Below, one piece after another: positions 52,760 to 63,797 of a stretch of DNA of 64,000 nt. The notes under the pieces were generated by a model. That model was given only the letters and a program-made list of their open reading frames with translations, searched no databases and was not told where the DNA came from. Every line of letters starts with the position of its first letter. Positions within the stretch are counted from its first letter, which is position 1. The stretch spans positions 158,220,761 to 158,284,760 of the forward strand of contig OZ010799.1 of assembly GCA_963932465.1 (NCBI GenBank), given 5' to 3'. A program made the position numbers and the translations under genes. This DNA comes from Maratus speciosus (Eukaryota > Arthropoda > Arachnida > Araneae > Salticidae).

Positions 52760-54400
52760 TATTGGGTGAGTTGAATTCCGTGGCCAAGCTGTCAAAAGCA
52801 TTTATAATTATAAATATTCTTTCCATTGGGTCGTTGCAATTTTTGGAAAGTTTAGCTATGTTTTGGAAACATTGGATAAATTTATTGAATTTAAAGATTT
52901 CTTTCATTTCTTGGAAAGTTTTAAGAATATCTTTTAAGTCAGTTATACAATTGGAGGTGTTAGAATTTTCAGGGTCTATTGGCTTATTTTCGTTTGAATT
53001 AGCTGTTTCAGGTTTGAGTGCTGGAGTGGCAACCGTGTCTGGGGCTTTCTTGGTAACTTGAGGGGCTGGGCCTAGTCTAACGTAGTTATAGCTTGCCATA
53101 GTTTGGGCTAGCATGTCCGGGAAAGCTTTAGTTGGTTTTCCTTTTGGGGGAGATTTTGACGCTTGATTATTTTTGTGGAATTGGGGGGTTTTAGGGCAAC
53201 CGCGATAAGTAGCCGGGTGAGGGCCAGAACAGTTACTACATTTTGGTGTTATTTTACCAATTTTATCACCTTCTGGGGTCAGATGCCCTCCTGAGCACTT
53301 GGCGCAGCTGACAGGGAGGTTACAAATTTCTGAGGAGTGACCAAATTTTTGGCAACGGTAACATTGTTTCACAATGCCCGTGACTTAAAAACGTTCGATT
53401 GTGACTTTAATATAACATATTTCAGTTATTTGGTAAATTTCCTCAAACTTTTCCCTCGGCAAGACATTTACTACATATAGAGGCATAGGGTTTCCGGTTT
53501 TTCTGCTTATCATCATAGAAGCTCTATTTGCTATGAAATTATGCTGTTGTAGTTCATCAATGATGATTTGTGGGTCGGTATAACCGGGGATTCCTCGAAT
53601 AACCACTTTCCGTGGGCGCTGTTCTGCACGGCTCAGGGTAGTGTATGCTATGGCATTGGTATCCAAATAAGCTTGGGTTTTACGAAAATCTGAGCCTGTT
53701 TTGCAATGAACTTTTAACAGTTCACCATCCATTTTGATTAGTGGATTGGTTTCATTTTGTTCTTTAATTTTGGCGGCAAGTTCATGCCATTTACCCTTAA
53801 TTTCTATATAGAAAGGGTGGATTTTAATTTTAGGGGTGGTGGGTGTTCCAGAGCCTCCGGCTACGTCGCCATCGTTTGAGGGGATGTCCATATCATTATT
53901 TTCATGATTAACTTTAGCTTTATCAGCTAACATGGCGTATTTGTTTTGTAATGGTACGCTACTTTTTTCAGTGCGCGTTCTTTTACGGGTTACATTTTTA
54001 GCAGGGAGGAAGATCTCAGTAGGGTCCACCGCAATTGCCTTAAGATCAGTTAAGGTTTCAATTAAATCTAGGTTGTTTTTAGAAATAAAAGTTTTAAACG
54101 CAGATAATTTACACAGCCTAAGGGGGTCAAATGGCTCAGTAAACAAGAACATCACAGTAGACAAAAGGCTACTCACATTATTTTGTAGATCTTGTCGATC
54201 GTTGTGTAGTCTGGGCTTTGAAGCAGTCCTTTCAGGTAGTTGTCACATTCCATCAAGATATGCGTGACGATCATTTTTTGTTTTTCATCCGTAAGTTGAG
54301 GGTATTCACTCCATGCAGAAGCAAGGTCTGGCGATTCTACACCGTTCACAATGCGTGTAGCATTCTCATTGAAATTAAATGGATCCTTAGCATCCATCAC
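52752..54400 (-). pseudogene. Jockey-like ORF1 (gag-like nucleic-acid-binding protein)
   Basis: ORF1 proteins of jockey LINEs bind the element RNA and form particles. Three open pieces join into one reading frame: 54400-54173 (MMDAKDPFNFNENATRIVNG), 54173-53388 after one frameshift near 54175 (to CYIKVTIERF), and 53384-52752. The second and third are in the same frame, parted only by a TAA at 53385-53387. The middle has the PRE_C2HC-like region (FYIEIKGKWHELAAKI, KVVIRGIPGYTD). The last piece has zinc knuckles CYRCQKFGHSSEIC (CX2CX4HX4C) and CSNCSGPHPATYRGC (CX2CX3HX6C), with a degenerate knuckle CAKCSGGH between them that lacks its final Cys. It ends NSPNNE and a stop that overlaps the ORF2 start. 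Two lesions break it. Confidence 0.87.
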
Positions 54401-54470
54401 ATTAAAGTTCGTAGAACTCCCAATATATTACTACTATGCTGGAACAACAGTCCACAATAAAGTCCTATTC

Positions 54471-55573
54471 GTACGAACTGGAGCTACATTACGTACCGCT
54501 GTCACCAATACACATAATAGAATCAAGAATAAACGCACCGCTACCCGTTAAAACAGGCGCTAATAAGTGAAAATATCCCCAGAGAGAAAACACGTCCTCT
54601 CTCTCTAAAAGCTAGAGTGATAAATGAATGATGAAATGATGTGCTGAATGATGAAGATACTTGGACGATATCAACTGAAATATTAATTGGTATGAACTAC
54701 TAAAAAATACGGGGTTGAGTAGAATAAAATTTTTGTTATCTTTTACTGTTATTATTATTCTATCACTGATTAGACCCCTACCTGCTTGGCAATATACCTA
54801 ATTTAACGAGTGGTACCTCGCTCGGAGCGAAATTCGCCTGATCGCCTCATGTCGAAGATTTACCTGGCTAGCACCTTGGCCGTCACGGCTGCATCAATAT
54901 TTATTTTATAACTTTTGTTGCTGTGTTGTGGTTCTAGATTGCTATTAATTAAGTTGTTTTGATTTGTTTGTACGTTCTTCAGAAAAGAAAGGAAAAAAAA
55001 GGGGGGTAAGGCTTTACTCTTGCGCAGAAGTCACACGAACCGCCTATACATCTTTTCTGCATTCGCACTAAAAAACGTGATAGGAGTACATTTATCGGCG
55101 TTGCCTAAGGATAATATAAACTGCGGTTGCTAATATAGACTTTGATAAAGTTAACATGTTTGCATGCATTTGATGTTTGTGTAAAGTTCGAATATTCCAT
55201 TTAACATTTTGATAGGAATAAATTTCTTTTAGCAAAATTCAAGTTACCAATTTTGAAATACAAATTGTTTGCAATAACAGTGCGATGTTATTTTCTTTCA
55301 CGAGTTTTGAAAGAAATACATATATATTCATTTTGATCTATTAATCAAACAATGTGAAGTTTTAATAGTTAATACGTCTCCAAAACATCCACAGATATGT
55401 TATAAATAGCATTCTAACGAAACAAGCTTTTAAGACCGACATCAAACCCGAAACCGAATTTCAGTTATCTTCCTAGTTTTGGTCGGAAAAGATACTGTCC
55501 AAAAATTTTTTAAAAAACTAATACAGATATATTTATATGAACAGAAACGCATTTCTAACAATCAAACATACGC

Positions 55574-55605
<32 letters not shown>

Positions 55606-55740
55606 AAGATTCTAACAAAAACAAAACGTAAATAATAATATGACTTTTATATTTTATTACTTTATGACAACCAGTAATCATAGGCATTTATCAAAAATTA
55701 GTTAAAAATGTAGTTAAAAATTTGAGAGCAATTTCAACTA
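54471..55740. other. Probable LINE 5' region, then unassigned sequence
   Basis: Positions 54471-54600 are less AT-rich and may be LINE 5' UTR, but the end is not defined. Positions 54800-54900 and 55010-55110 are also less AT-rich with no recognised frame. An ATATAT then GTGTGT microsatellite lies at about 55574-55605. Confidence 0.45.
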
Positions 55741-55754
55741 GTCGGATGTACCAA

Positions 55755-56832
55755 TCCCAAAACTTTCTTCTATCTCATACATGTTAATACTTCAAAATTC
55801 GCTATCACACTGCCAAAATTAAATGGCAATCTATGCATCTCATGAGGATTCTAACGATATGAAATTCCGTGCATTAGTTCTTGAGATATGACTATCGCTG
55901 AAATCGTCTAAATTCAGCAAAATGATGCCTAGCAGCGCCACCTATTGGGTGATTTATACCAAATCCTAATCAGCAACAATTTATGTAAACGTCTGACTGA
56001 ATCTGAAGTTTGGAGAAAATCCGTACATTAGTTTTTGAGATAGAGCAATAGCGAAAATCGTGAAAATTTCTGCATAGCAGCGCCACCTATTGGGTGATTA
56101 ACACCAAAACCTAATTAACAACAACTTGCGTCAACATACAACTAAATCTGAAGTTAGATGAAAATTGGTCCATTAGTTCTATTGATAGTGCTATTGAGGC
56201 AATCGTGGAAAAGGCAGCAGAGAAGCGCCACCTGTTGGGCGATATACACCAACACCTAATCAGTAGCAAGTAATATCAAGGACTAACTTAATCTGAAGTT
56301 TGATGAAAATCCGTGCGTTAGTTCTTAAGATAGAGCTATTGGGGAAATCGTGTAAATCCTGGAAAATTCATCATAACAGCGCCACCTGTTGGGCGATTTA
56401 CACCAAAACGTAATCATCATCAATTCATATCAAGGACTAACTAAATCTGAAGTTTGATCAAAATCCGTGCATTAGTTCTTGAGATAGAGCTATTGCGAAA
56501 ATCGTGAAAAATGCAGCATTGCAGCGCCACCTGTTGAGCGATTTACACCAAAAACTAATCAGCATCAATTTGTATTAGGCACTAACTGAATATCAATTTT
56601 TATTAAATTCCGTGCATTAGTTCTTGAGATAGAGCGCCCACAAAATTTGTGTCACATACACACAGACAGACAGACAGACAGACAGACAGACTCACAGAGT
56701 CACAAACAGACATTTTGTAAAAACATGTTTTTTGGAATCTCTGACCCCTAAAACGTGTAAATACGTCGAAAACCGGAATTCGAAAATTTTCATGAATCCA
56801 ATACTTTCTTCTTGTAAAGATAGAAGGAAGTA
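55755..56832 (+). mobile_element. Tandem-module element, copy 2 (five ~146-bp units)
   Basis: Five units carry GCGCCACCTGTTGGGCGATT-type blocks at about 55933, 56078, 56225, 56377 and 56522, each with CCGTGCATTAGTTCTTGAGA. Then follow a CAGACAGACAGACAGA run (56660-56692), an AACATGTTTTTTGG and AAACGTGTAAATACGTCG module, and a terminal hairpin ACTTTCTTCT/AGAAGGAAGT. ACTTTCTTCTATCTC also marks the left end. It is non-coding. Confidence 0.85.
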
Positions 56833-56884
56833 AAAATGAATATAACCATATTAAACTATTAAAAACCAGCTGGATGTGCCAATT

Positions 56885-57738
56885 CTAAAACTTTCTTCTA
56901 TCACATATATTTTAATACTTCAAAATGTTGTTACAGGTGTCAATATTTCATTTTTATTAGTTCAATATTATATCAACTTTGACTTTCATCTTAAATTTCT
57001 GCTTCAGTTAATTAATCGGAGTAAAAACGAGTTAATCTCGATCATGATATTTATTAAAATCACGAATGGTCGCGAATTGTCAGCTTATCGAGATGGGAAG
57101 TTCCCGTCGATTCACGAGCCACTGGTGTACAATAGAACTACAAAAAATTAAGAAGATTACACAAGAATCGCTATTACAGCTCCCCCTTCCGCCGGAATTT
57201 TTCCAAATGCAGAGAGGACCTTCTTCTATGACCAAAAGCATGCATTAAAAATTTGGTTCTATTATATGCATAACTTCATACACTTTTCGATGGTACAATA
57301 TTCAAGATGGCACAAAAATCGCACATAAATCGTTCTTAGAGCACCCCCTACCGGCGGATTTTTTCCAAATTAAGGAAGGACCTGCTTGCCTTAGCCAAGA
57401 ACTTAAAAAAAAATTTTTTGGTTCAATTCTATGCATAACTTCATACACTTTTCGATGGTACAATATTCAAAATCGACAAAAATTGCTATTACAGCGCCCT
57501 TTCAGGCGAAATTAAGAGAGGACCTGCTTGCTACAGCCAAAAACTTTAAAACATTTTTTGGTTCAATTCTATGCATAACTTCATACACATTTTTATGGTA
57601 CAATGGCGACAGACACACGGTCAGACAGACATTTTCTGTAAACATGTTTTGGGGGATCTTGAACCCCTAAAACGTGTTAATCCATCGAAAATAAATTTCG
57701 ATTACAATACGTCCTTCTATTGAAGATAGAAGAGAGTA
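56885..57738 (+). mobile_element. Tandem-module element, copy 3 (three ~165-bp units)
   Basis: The left end TTTCTTCTATCACATATATT and the right module (AACATGTTTTGGGGGATC, CCCCTAAAACGTG, then CTTCTATTGAAGATAGAAG) match copy 2. The internal array differs: units with GCATAACTTCATACACTTTT at about 57269, 57431 and 57572. So one pair of end modules carries unrelated arrays. Confidence 0.8.
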
Positions 57739-58619
57739 ATAATGTCATTAAAAATAATGAATATAATCAATATTATTAATTTTAATACTTTATAGATTTA
57801 CCCCCTTTTATGAGAACGAGTTGCAACCCGTCGAAATTCGACGTACTAAAATGTTTGAAAGGAACTGTCAGTTCGAAATTATAATAAACCTACAAAAATA
57901 ATTACAACAAAAAAATCATCTTACATTGGTTGTCTAACTCTTAAAACAAATAATATTTTAAACCCAAAATTACCAAAATATTATTTCTACAAACTTCAAA
58001 TGCTTAAATTATTGAAAAATTAAACTGTATTAGATTACGTAATCAAGATGAGTAATTATGATGAAGTTATCGATGGAGCTTTTATGTTTGTTTTTACGGG
58101 ATGAAAAATCAGTAAAAAGGATTTCGCTTTGTCACATCATAAAATTTTTCCCCATAAAATCTAAACTGTACGTTATTTTCGCATTCTCGTAATTTACATA
58201 CGCACCACTCAAATTCACAATTTGAAAGTATTTTAACGCGCAAAAGAATAGATTATTAATGAATGCATTTCCAAAGTTAAAGTCACGTTTGTCCGATACA
58301 ACTTTTCATGTGAACATTCGCACAAACCTTAAGTTCTAATCTTAGTACCCGCGAAAAAAAAATTCAGAAATTTGACTTTAGTTGTCATAGTATTCGCCAT
58401 TTATAGTATTGGTCAAATATTTAGTTTTATCAAAAAAAAAAATGATCGTTTTGTTTTAAATATATCATTTTTACTCAATGAATCATTTTGCCGAGCGCCT
58501 CAAACTCATTTATCAGCGTAATGTAAAAATATTAAAATGTAGCTGATTTATGAAGAAGAATGCGTGTTTTATTTAATGTCTGACATCATTTTCTTTTCAA
58601 AAATTATAAAAAAGTTACT
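57739..58619. other. AT-rich sequence, no gene
   Basis: Nothing recognisable. Part may be the body of the Helitron whose 5' end is at 58993. Confidence 0.45.
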
Positions 58620-58993
58620 TTTATTTGTAATGTGAAAATGGCATCAATAAGGATATAATTAATAAAAATAATAAACCATGAATATTTTCCCTTTACTTTC
58701 AATATAAATGGAGTACTTCAGTTGCCACAATTACAAAATTTGTATTAAAAACTACAAAAAAATTAATATCTCAAAAACAAATTGAGATACAGCTTTCAAA
58801 CAAATAGTATTTAAAAGAGAATTTTCTTCCTTATACGACGGTGTAAAAAGTTAAAATGTGTGATGCATAGAAGTTTAAAAATTTGCAGTAGAGAAAATGC
58901 AAAACCAAAATTTTATTTCAAATTTCAAAGTGTTGCCATTCGCAAAATGACGTATGCGTTACGCACAGATATGTTTGTCCTTTATAATATAGA
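58620..58993 (-). mobile_element. Helitron 5' end, second copy
   Basis: It aligns with 24250-24665 (GTTGCCA, CTACAAAAAAATTAATATCT, CTTATACGACGGTGTAAAAA, ATGACGTATGCGTTACGCAC) and ends in the same TCTATATTATAAAGGACAAA on the minus strand, preceded by A. The 3' end of this copy was not identified. Confidence 0.7.
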
Positions 58994-59777
58994 TACATAT
59001 GTGCGACTCTTTGCAAACATGAGTGTCATTTGGGAAGGCTAGCGGAGGGGGTAGTTGCCCCGTCAAAGAATATGATAATAATGTAACAGTCATTATAGGT
59101 CAGATATAAAAAAAATGCACTAAGTTGAAAATAACTTGTTAAATTGGACTAGAACATGAACACTAGCATTAAGACAATACTTTATTCCTAGAAATTATTA
59201 ATAATCAATTATACTTTCCATTTTAACATCTTAAAATGAGACATATTTTACATAGACATATTTAACAGTATTGAGTACTTTAACTAATTTTAAAACTATG
59301 TATAAGAATAAAAGTTATCAGTTTTTTCTAAGATGTGCACAGCAAGATCAAAATAAATATTTGCTCACTCTCTCAAAAAGACTCAGGGTTGCCAGTTTGA
59401 CCTGTTTATTTAATGACAAAATTTCGCAATCATACCAAAATTTTTCCATTACATTCTTTTCTTTATTTAATGACAGACATACTGTGGTTGCTTAACCTGT
59501 CAACTCATGCTCTGGAATAAAAACTACTCCAACCGCATTTTTTTCTTAAAAAAAAAAAGAATAAAATTTTCGAGAACGACCTGCTTTGCTCCTTTCAAGG
59601 TCAAGCATCGTGAAGGGATGATTGAAGGATTATCTTTTCTTTGTTCTCTAGGAGGCAAGAAATATGTGTCTTGGGGAAAAAAATCCCGCGAGTGTACCAT
59701 GGAACTATGAATAAAGAGGAAATGATACATCCTCAAAATAGTGAAGTTTCAACTGTAACCGGTTTTGCAATGGCTCA
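58994..59777. other. No recognised gene
   Basis: CTAGCGGAGGGGGTAG and GCCCCGTC at about 59040 could be another Helitron 3' end (CTAG plus stem), but the flanking base is not the expected one. The rest is unassigned. Confidence 0.45.
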
Positions 59778-60125
59778 TTACAGCTGAGGAAAGCTTCCAC
59801 CAGTAAATTTGAGGATAAATTTTCCCCTTACTTAAACTGCTTATTAATGTAGAATTTCAGTCATATTTATGGAAAAAATCAGATATTTATTTTTACTGGT
59901 GGAAGTTTACTTCTGCTGTAGTCAGGTCCTGCGTTTCCGCCGTATTGTGACATCCTATATAACCTCCGATCAGTGGGAGTAAAAGAGATTATCATACCCG
60001 ACCGAACTCCCACCAGTAAAAATGAATACAAATTTCTAACATATTTGTAAGAGAAATTTTGCTGGAATAAGTCCCTAAAATAAGATGGAATTTTCTATTC
60101 AAAATTTATTGGTGGAAGATTGCTT
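59778..60125. repeat. Two adjacent foldbacks sharing CCACCAGTAAA arms
   Basis: GCTTCCACCAGTAAA at 59795 pairs with TTTACTGGTGGAAG at about 59895. CTCCCACCAGTAAAAAT at 60008 pairs with AAAATTTATTGGTGGAAG near 60105. The two units are about 150 and 130 bp. It is non-coding. Confidence 0.65.
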
Positions 60126-61198
60126 CGACGATAAACAGAAACTGTTGATTCGATGTAAAAATCAGCCGCCATCTTGTGACAACATCCTCAGCTACTTCAA
60201 TCGCAACTGGTAGATTCTGCTATATGTGTCACCTCCTTATTATTCATAACTCCATTGCGTGTACAGACGTTTCATTCCGATGTGTTACTAAAATAAATAC
60301 TAAACACACACTAAAATAATTTTAATGAAAGAGTATTATAAAAGCTACTTGTATATATTGATAGAAGATTATTAAGTGTAATTAATATCCATTTTGTGAA
60401 ATAATTCATTTTTTAAGGAGTAAAACAAATCATTTACATATTTTCTAGGAAAACACGTAATTTTTTTTCCAGAAACTGCTACAAAATCTGAAAATATATA
60501 TGAAAAGCATTATTTTTCCCTTGAAAAGAAGAAGTACTGATGGATTTTACAATACAGAATAGTAGATTCGTTTTTAAAACGTATTTAGCCAAAAATATAA
60601 TGGGGAACAAAATGGGCGAGATTTATCCCACGCGTGTGCTAACGCTACAAAAGTAGGCGCGTGTGCTGACGGGAAGTAAAAATTCTTCTTTCAGTTTTTT
60701 CCTTATCAATTTGAAAGTTTTAATTTAAAAAAATGCCAATCCCTCAAAAGACTTTGCTTCTATCCGCCTTTTTTTTTTTTTTTTGAAAATACGCCTCTTT
60801 TTCAAAAATTTATCTCTGAGGCCCAAGTTGACTTCCTGTGCCTCTGGTCAAAAATTTTTATGCATAAAATAAAATGTAATTAACTCAACAGCAACGCAGA
60901 ATGATCCTTCTAATTATAAGAATTTCATTTAATTAAAAAATGCTTTAGATATACATACCTCGATGACTTTCATAAATGATCCTCATCTCTTTTACTGCAC
61001 CATTCTTACAGAGCAAAACTCTTCTGGTTTCAAACTAAAAATATTCTATTACTGTTACGTCTGCAGCTTTTAATGAGCATGTGGAAAGCGTCTTAATAAT
61101 TTAGGCATATATGTATTGCTTGCTTTATAATTTGCACCCACGTCTTGATGAGTGATAATTATAAAGATTGAAGTTGTTTACACAAAAAAAAGAGAGTC
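60126..61198. other. Mostly unassigned; one YY1-like site
   Basis: GCCGCCATCTTG at about 60170 is the inverse of the YY1-type motif CAAGATGGCGGC. A related GCCGTATTGTGACATCC lies at about 59939, so it may be repeat-borne. A T run lies at about 60768-60784. No gene. Confidence 0.4.
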
Positions 61199-61640
61199 TC
61201 ATTTGTGCCGACAATAAGTAATTCAGCAATTTTCCGAAGGAATAAACGAAATTTTTGGAATAGAGATAGTTTCGGTTCCAGTCGAATTTTTGGTAGCTTT
61301 TTCGCCAAAAACGAATGTTCGGCGAAACTCAGATTTTGGGCCGAAACCGTAAATAAAGAAAAGGTCGTGTTTAGAAACAAACACTCCCGTCAACCAATTT
61401 ATCACTACATTTTTGTCATAGCGGTCGTTGCAGGAATCGTTTTGGCGACGTACGCCAATCATATCACAGATCTGATAAAAGTAGACCAATGAAATTTCCG
61501 GGCCTCGTGTGTACAGTAGGAGTCATGAAGAACGGACAGGTTTTTCTTGCTGATCCACAGTAGTTCAACCAAAAGTGACGTCAGGTGCCATTTTCTTATT
61601 AGGTCGTCTCTAATTATAAGTACAGTGAATGGTAATTAAT
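61199..61640. other. Island of more balanced base composition with a possible small membrane ORF
   Basis: The ORF at 61205-61492 ends with a hydrophobic stretch (YHYIFVIAVVAGIVLATYAN) able to span a membrane, after a run of GTTTCGGTTCC/CCGAAAC-like sequence. A possible splice acceptor (GTGTTTAG at about 61367-61374) precedes the hydrophobic part. TGACGTCA lies at 61576-61583 beside GAAAATGGCACC on the minus strand, a YY1-plus-CRE-like pair. I recognise no family; exon, promoter or unknown repeat remain possible. Confidence 0.3.
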
Positions 61641-61798
61641 TGGCATTATCAGGCTTCGGAGCATGACTAATTTATGCCATGTCGGTCTTTAGCCATGAAT
61701 AATTTTTTAAAAATTATTTTATAGTACATTACTACAAGAATGGCAATAGAAAGCTAACTACGAAATGGGATTCTGCGACATTTCCATGATATACCTAG

Positions 61799-61998
61799 CC
61801 CCTTCGGGACGAGCGTCTTTTAGAGAATTATTAATCTGTTATCACCGGGTTTTGAAAGCAGAAATTTTTGCATAATTGAATCGGGAAAATGCTCGGATTA
61901 AATAAGGCAAAATTTACAATAAAAATGTACTGGTGAGAATAATCACGGATTCTGAGCACATTGCGCGGCACGTATACCAGTCGCTCGTCCCCAAGGGG
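61799..61998. mobile_element. CCCCTTGGGGACGAGCG miniature element, TTAA on one side
   Basis: CCCCTTCGGGACGAGCG and its inverse CGCTCGTCCCCAAGGGG bound 200 bp. The right flank is TTAA; the left is CTAG, perhaps a mutated TTAA. The pattern is piggyBac-like. Confidence 0.6.
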
Positions 61999-62274
61999 TT
62001 AAAAAGAAAAAAAATAGTAAGGAAATAGTGGTGATAATTTTTTTGATTTAATCTCTATAAAAAGAAACCTCTCCGAGGCCTAAATTATTATTTCCCATGA
62101 CTTAACTGTTTGATAAAGTATATTAGAACTCACTCCTCATTCTTAGGTAAAGAAAACCACCGTAATCATTTAATGTTGAACAAATAATTGCTTTCAGAAA
62201 ATTTATTCTTATTCTATCTCAAAATTATGATTTTACATATCATTCATTATTTTAAAAACAAATATACATACTAA

Positions 62275-62275
<1 letters not shown>
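61999..62275. other. AT-rich spacer
   Basis: Positions 62160-62250 resemble 10070-10150 (AATTATTG then TTTTCAGAAAATTTATTCTT), so part is dispersed repeat. Confidence 0.5.

Positions 62276-62308
<33 letters not shown>
62276..62308 (+). repeat. Poly-A run
   Basis: About 30 consecutive A bases, possibly a retroposon tail, though no body was identified. Confidence 0.7.
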
Positions 62309-62325
62309 ACAGGTCGCTGCTATTC

Positions 62326-62844
62326 TAACTTATACTTTATTCATAAATTTAAAGATGATGTAAAAACAGAAACACATGAATAAAATAAAACTCTACGTTT
62401 CGCTTTATTCTTCAAAACCATCTTCAGGAGTAAAATTTTCCAAAAACACAAATCGGCAGAGAAATCTACATGGGCGATGTAGCACGTAAACCCTTCGGCC
62501 GATTTGCGTTTTTGGAAAAATGTACTCCTGAAGAGAGTTTTGAAGATTAACGCTTTCCGGCGCGGAGTGAGTCTGTTTCTAAAAGAATGAAATGATGAAC
62601 TGAAACCAGAGTTTACAAATTAATTTATTAGAAAATGAAAACTTGCTTATTTTCTCGTACTTTATAAAAGGAAAATTTTAATTAAATGTTCTTGGTGCTG
62701 TTTGTCAGTTTTAGAATTAAAATTAGGTATCATATTTTACGGATACCACTCGCTAAAGGGATCAGCAGAGACGTTGAGTTTTATTTTATTCATGTGTTTT
62801 TATTTTTACATCTTTAAATTTATGAATAAAGTATACGTTGGATA
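62326..62844. mobile_element. Nested inverted repeats
   Basis: The outer arms at 62326-62394 and 62774-62844 pair through TATACTTTATTCATAAATTT and ACACATGAATAAAATAAAAC. Inside the left part, 62405-62555 forms another palindrome (CTTCAAAACCATCTTCAGGA, AAACACAAATCGGC with GCCGATTTGCGTTTTTGG). It is probably an element within an element. Non-coding. Confidence 0.7.
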
Positions 62845-63015
62845 TCAACTTCTATTTTGTTTAGCCCTCTTGCTGCGTATTTTTTTAAAAAATCAAAATA
62901 GGTTAAAAAATTGCGCACATTACATTTAACTCAGGCCAAGTCAATAGTTGCTGTGGCACTGCCCCCTCAATACTATGCCTAGGCGCTGACACAAAAACGA
63001 CGGCAGCAGATTTTT
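62845..63015. other. Short unassigned stretch
   Basis: No gene or element ends seen. Confidence 0.4.
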
Positions 63016-63019
63016 TTAA

Positions 63020-63219
63020 CCCTAGAACTACCGAAAATTTTACTCAAGTTTTATAAAAACATTTTACACCAGAATTTTTACTTAAAACTATTTAATTTGT
63101 TTATTTAACTTATTATTGTCTGATTTATAAATTTAGTTAGTTTTGAAGAAATTTCTGGTTTGAATAAATATTTTGAATGTACATGTCGGGTCCATTGGAC
63201 CCTTCTGGTAGACAGAGGG
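63020..63219. mobile_element. TTAA-flanked miniature element (piggyBac-like)
   Basis: CCCTAGAACTACC and its approximate inverse GGTAGACAGAGGG bound 200 bp, with TTAA on each side (63016-63019, 63220-63223). GGGTCCATTGGACCC is an inner palindrome near the right end. It is non-coding. Confidence 0.75.
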
Positions 63220-63797
63220 TTAAAGAGTTTGTACTGTACTTTGATTTTTGCAACCAGTATTTTCTAAAAGTTTTCTTTGACACATTAAATCTCAGAAAAA
63301 TAAGGTGAAGAAAACTTTTAGAAATTTATTGGTTTTCAAGTTCAAGGGATAGTACAAACACTTCAAAAAAAAAAAAAATCAGCCAACAAGATACGCAATT
63401 TTTTTTTCAGCGTATAGGCCCAGTATTCAGGGGCCGGTGGCTATGGTGTAAATGTGCAAAATTCGTTGCTGGTTTGAAATGCAAGTAGAAAAACGAAAAT
63501 AAATAAAATATGATAGTTTAGTGCTGGACAGAATGAATAATTTTTCTATTCGAATTAATGATTTGGGAATGCGCAAAAGCATAGCTGTTAATCTGTTTTT
63601 TTTTTTTTTTTTTAATTCAATTTCTACCAGAAATTTTGTACCGAAAAAGAAGTTTCACATTTCAATTGAAATTATCAAAATAAATATTTACAAGTTCTCT
63701 CTTGCTTTACATAGGCAACTACGGTTTTGGCTCTTTACTTTTTATAAAATTTCTGATGGTAATTGATTAAAAATATATACAAAGCTTTGAAATTATA
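63220..63797. other. No gene; diverged R1 repeat and T run
   Basis: Positions 63536-63590 resemble repeat R1 (ATTCGAATTAATGATTTGGG, GCGCAAAAGCATAGCTG). ORF 63521-63766 runs through a T homopolymer and has no recognisable motif. Confidence 0.5.

Larger units (their letters stand above)
49050..54470 (-). mobile_element. Jockey-like non-LTR retrotransposon, broken
   Basis: Two overlapping frames in minus orientation match a jockey-clade LINE: a gag-like ORF1 with zinc knuckles (54400-52752) and ORF2 with endonuclease and reverse transcriptase (52759-49128). A 0.95-kb element interrupts ORF2 at 49916-50866. At least two frameshifts and two nonsense codons are visible. The ends are approximate; neither target duplications nor a clear tail was found. 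Confidence 0.88.

Noticed and set aside
53932..54267. 111-codon plus-strand ORF
   Set aside because: It is a shadow of the LINE ORF1 on the minus strand.
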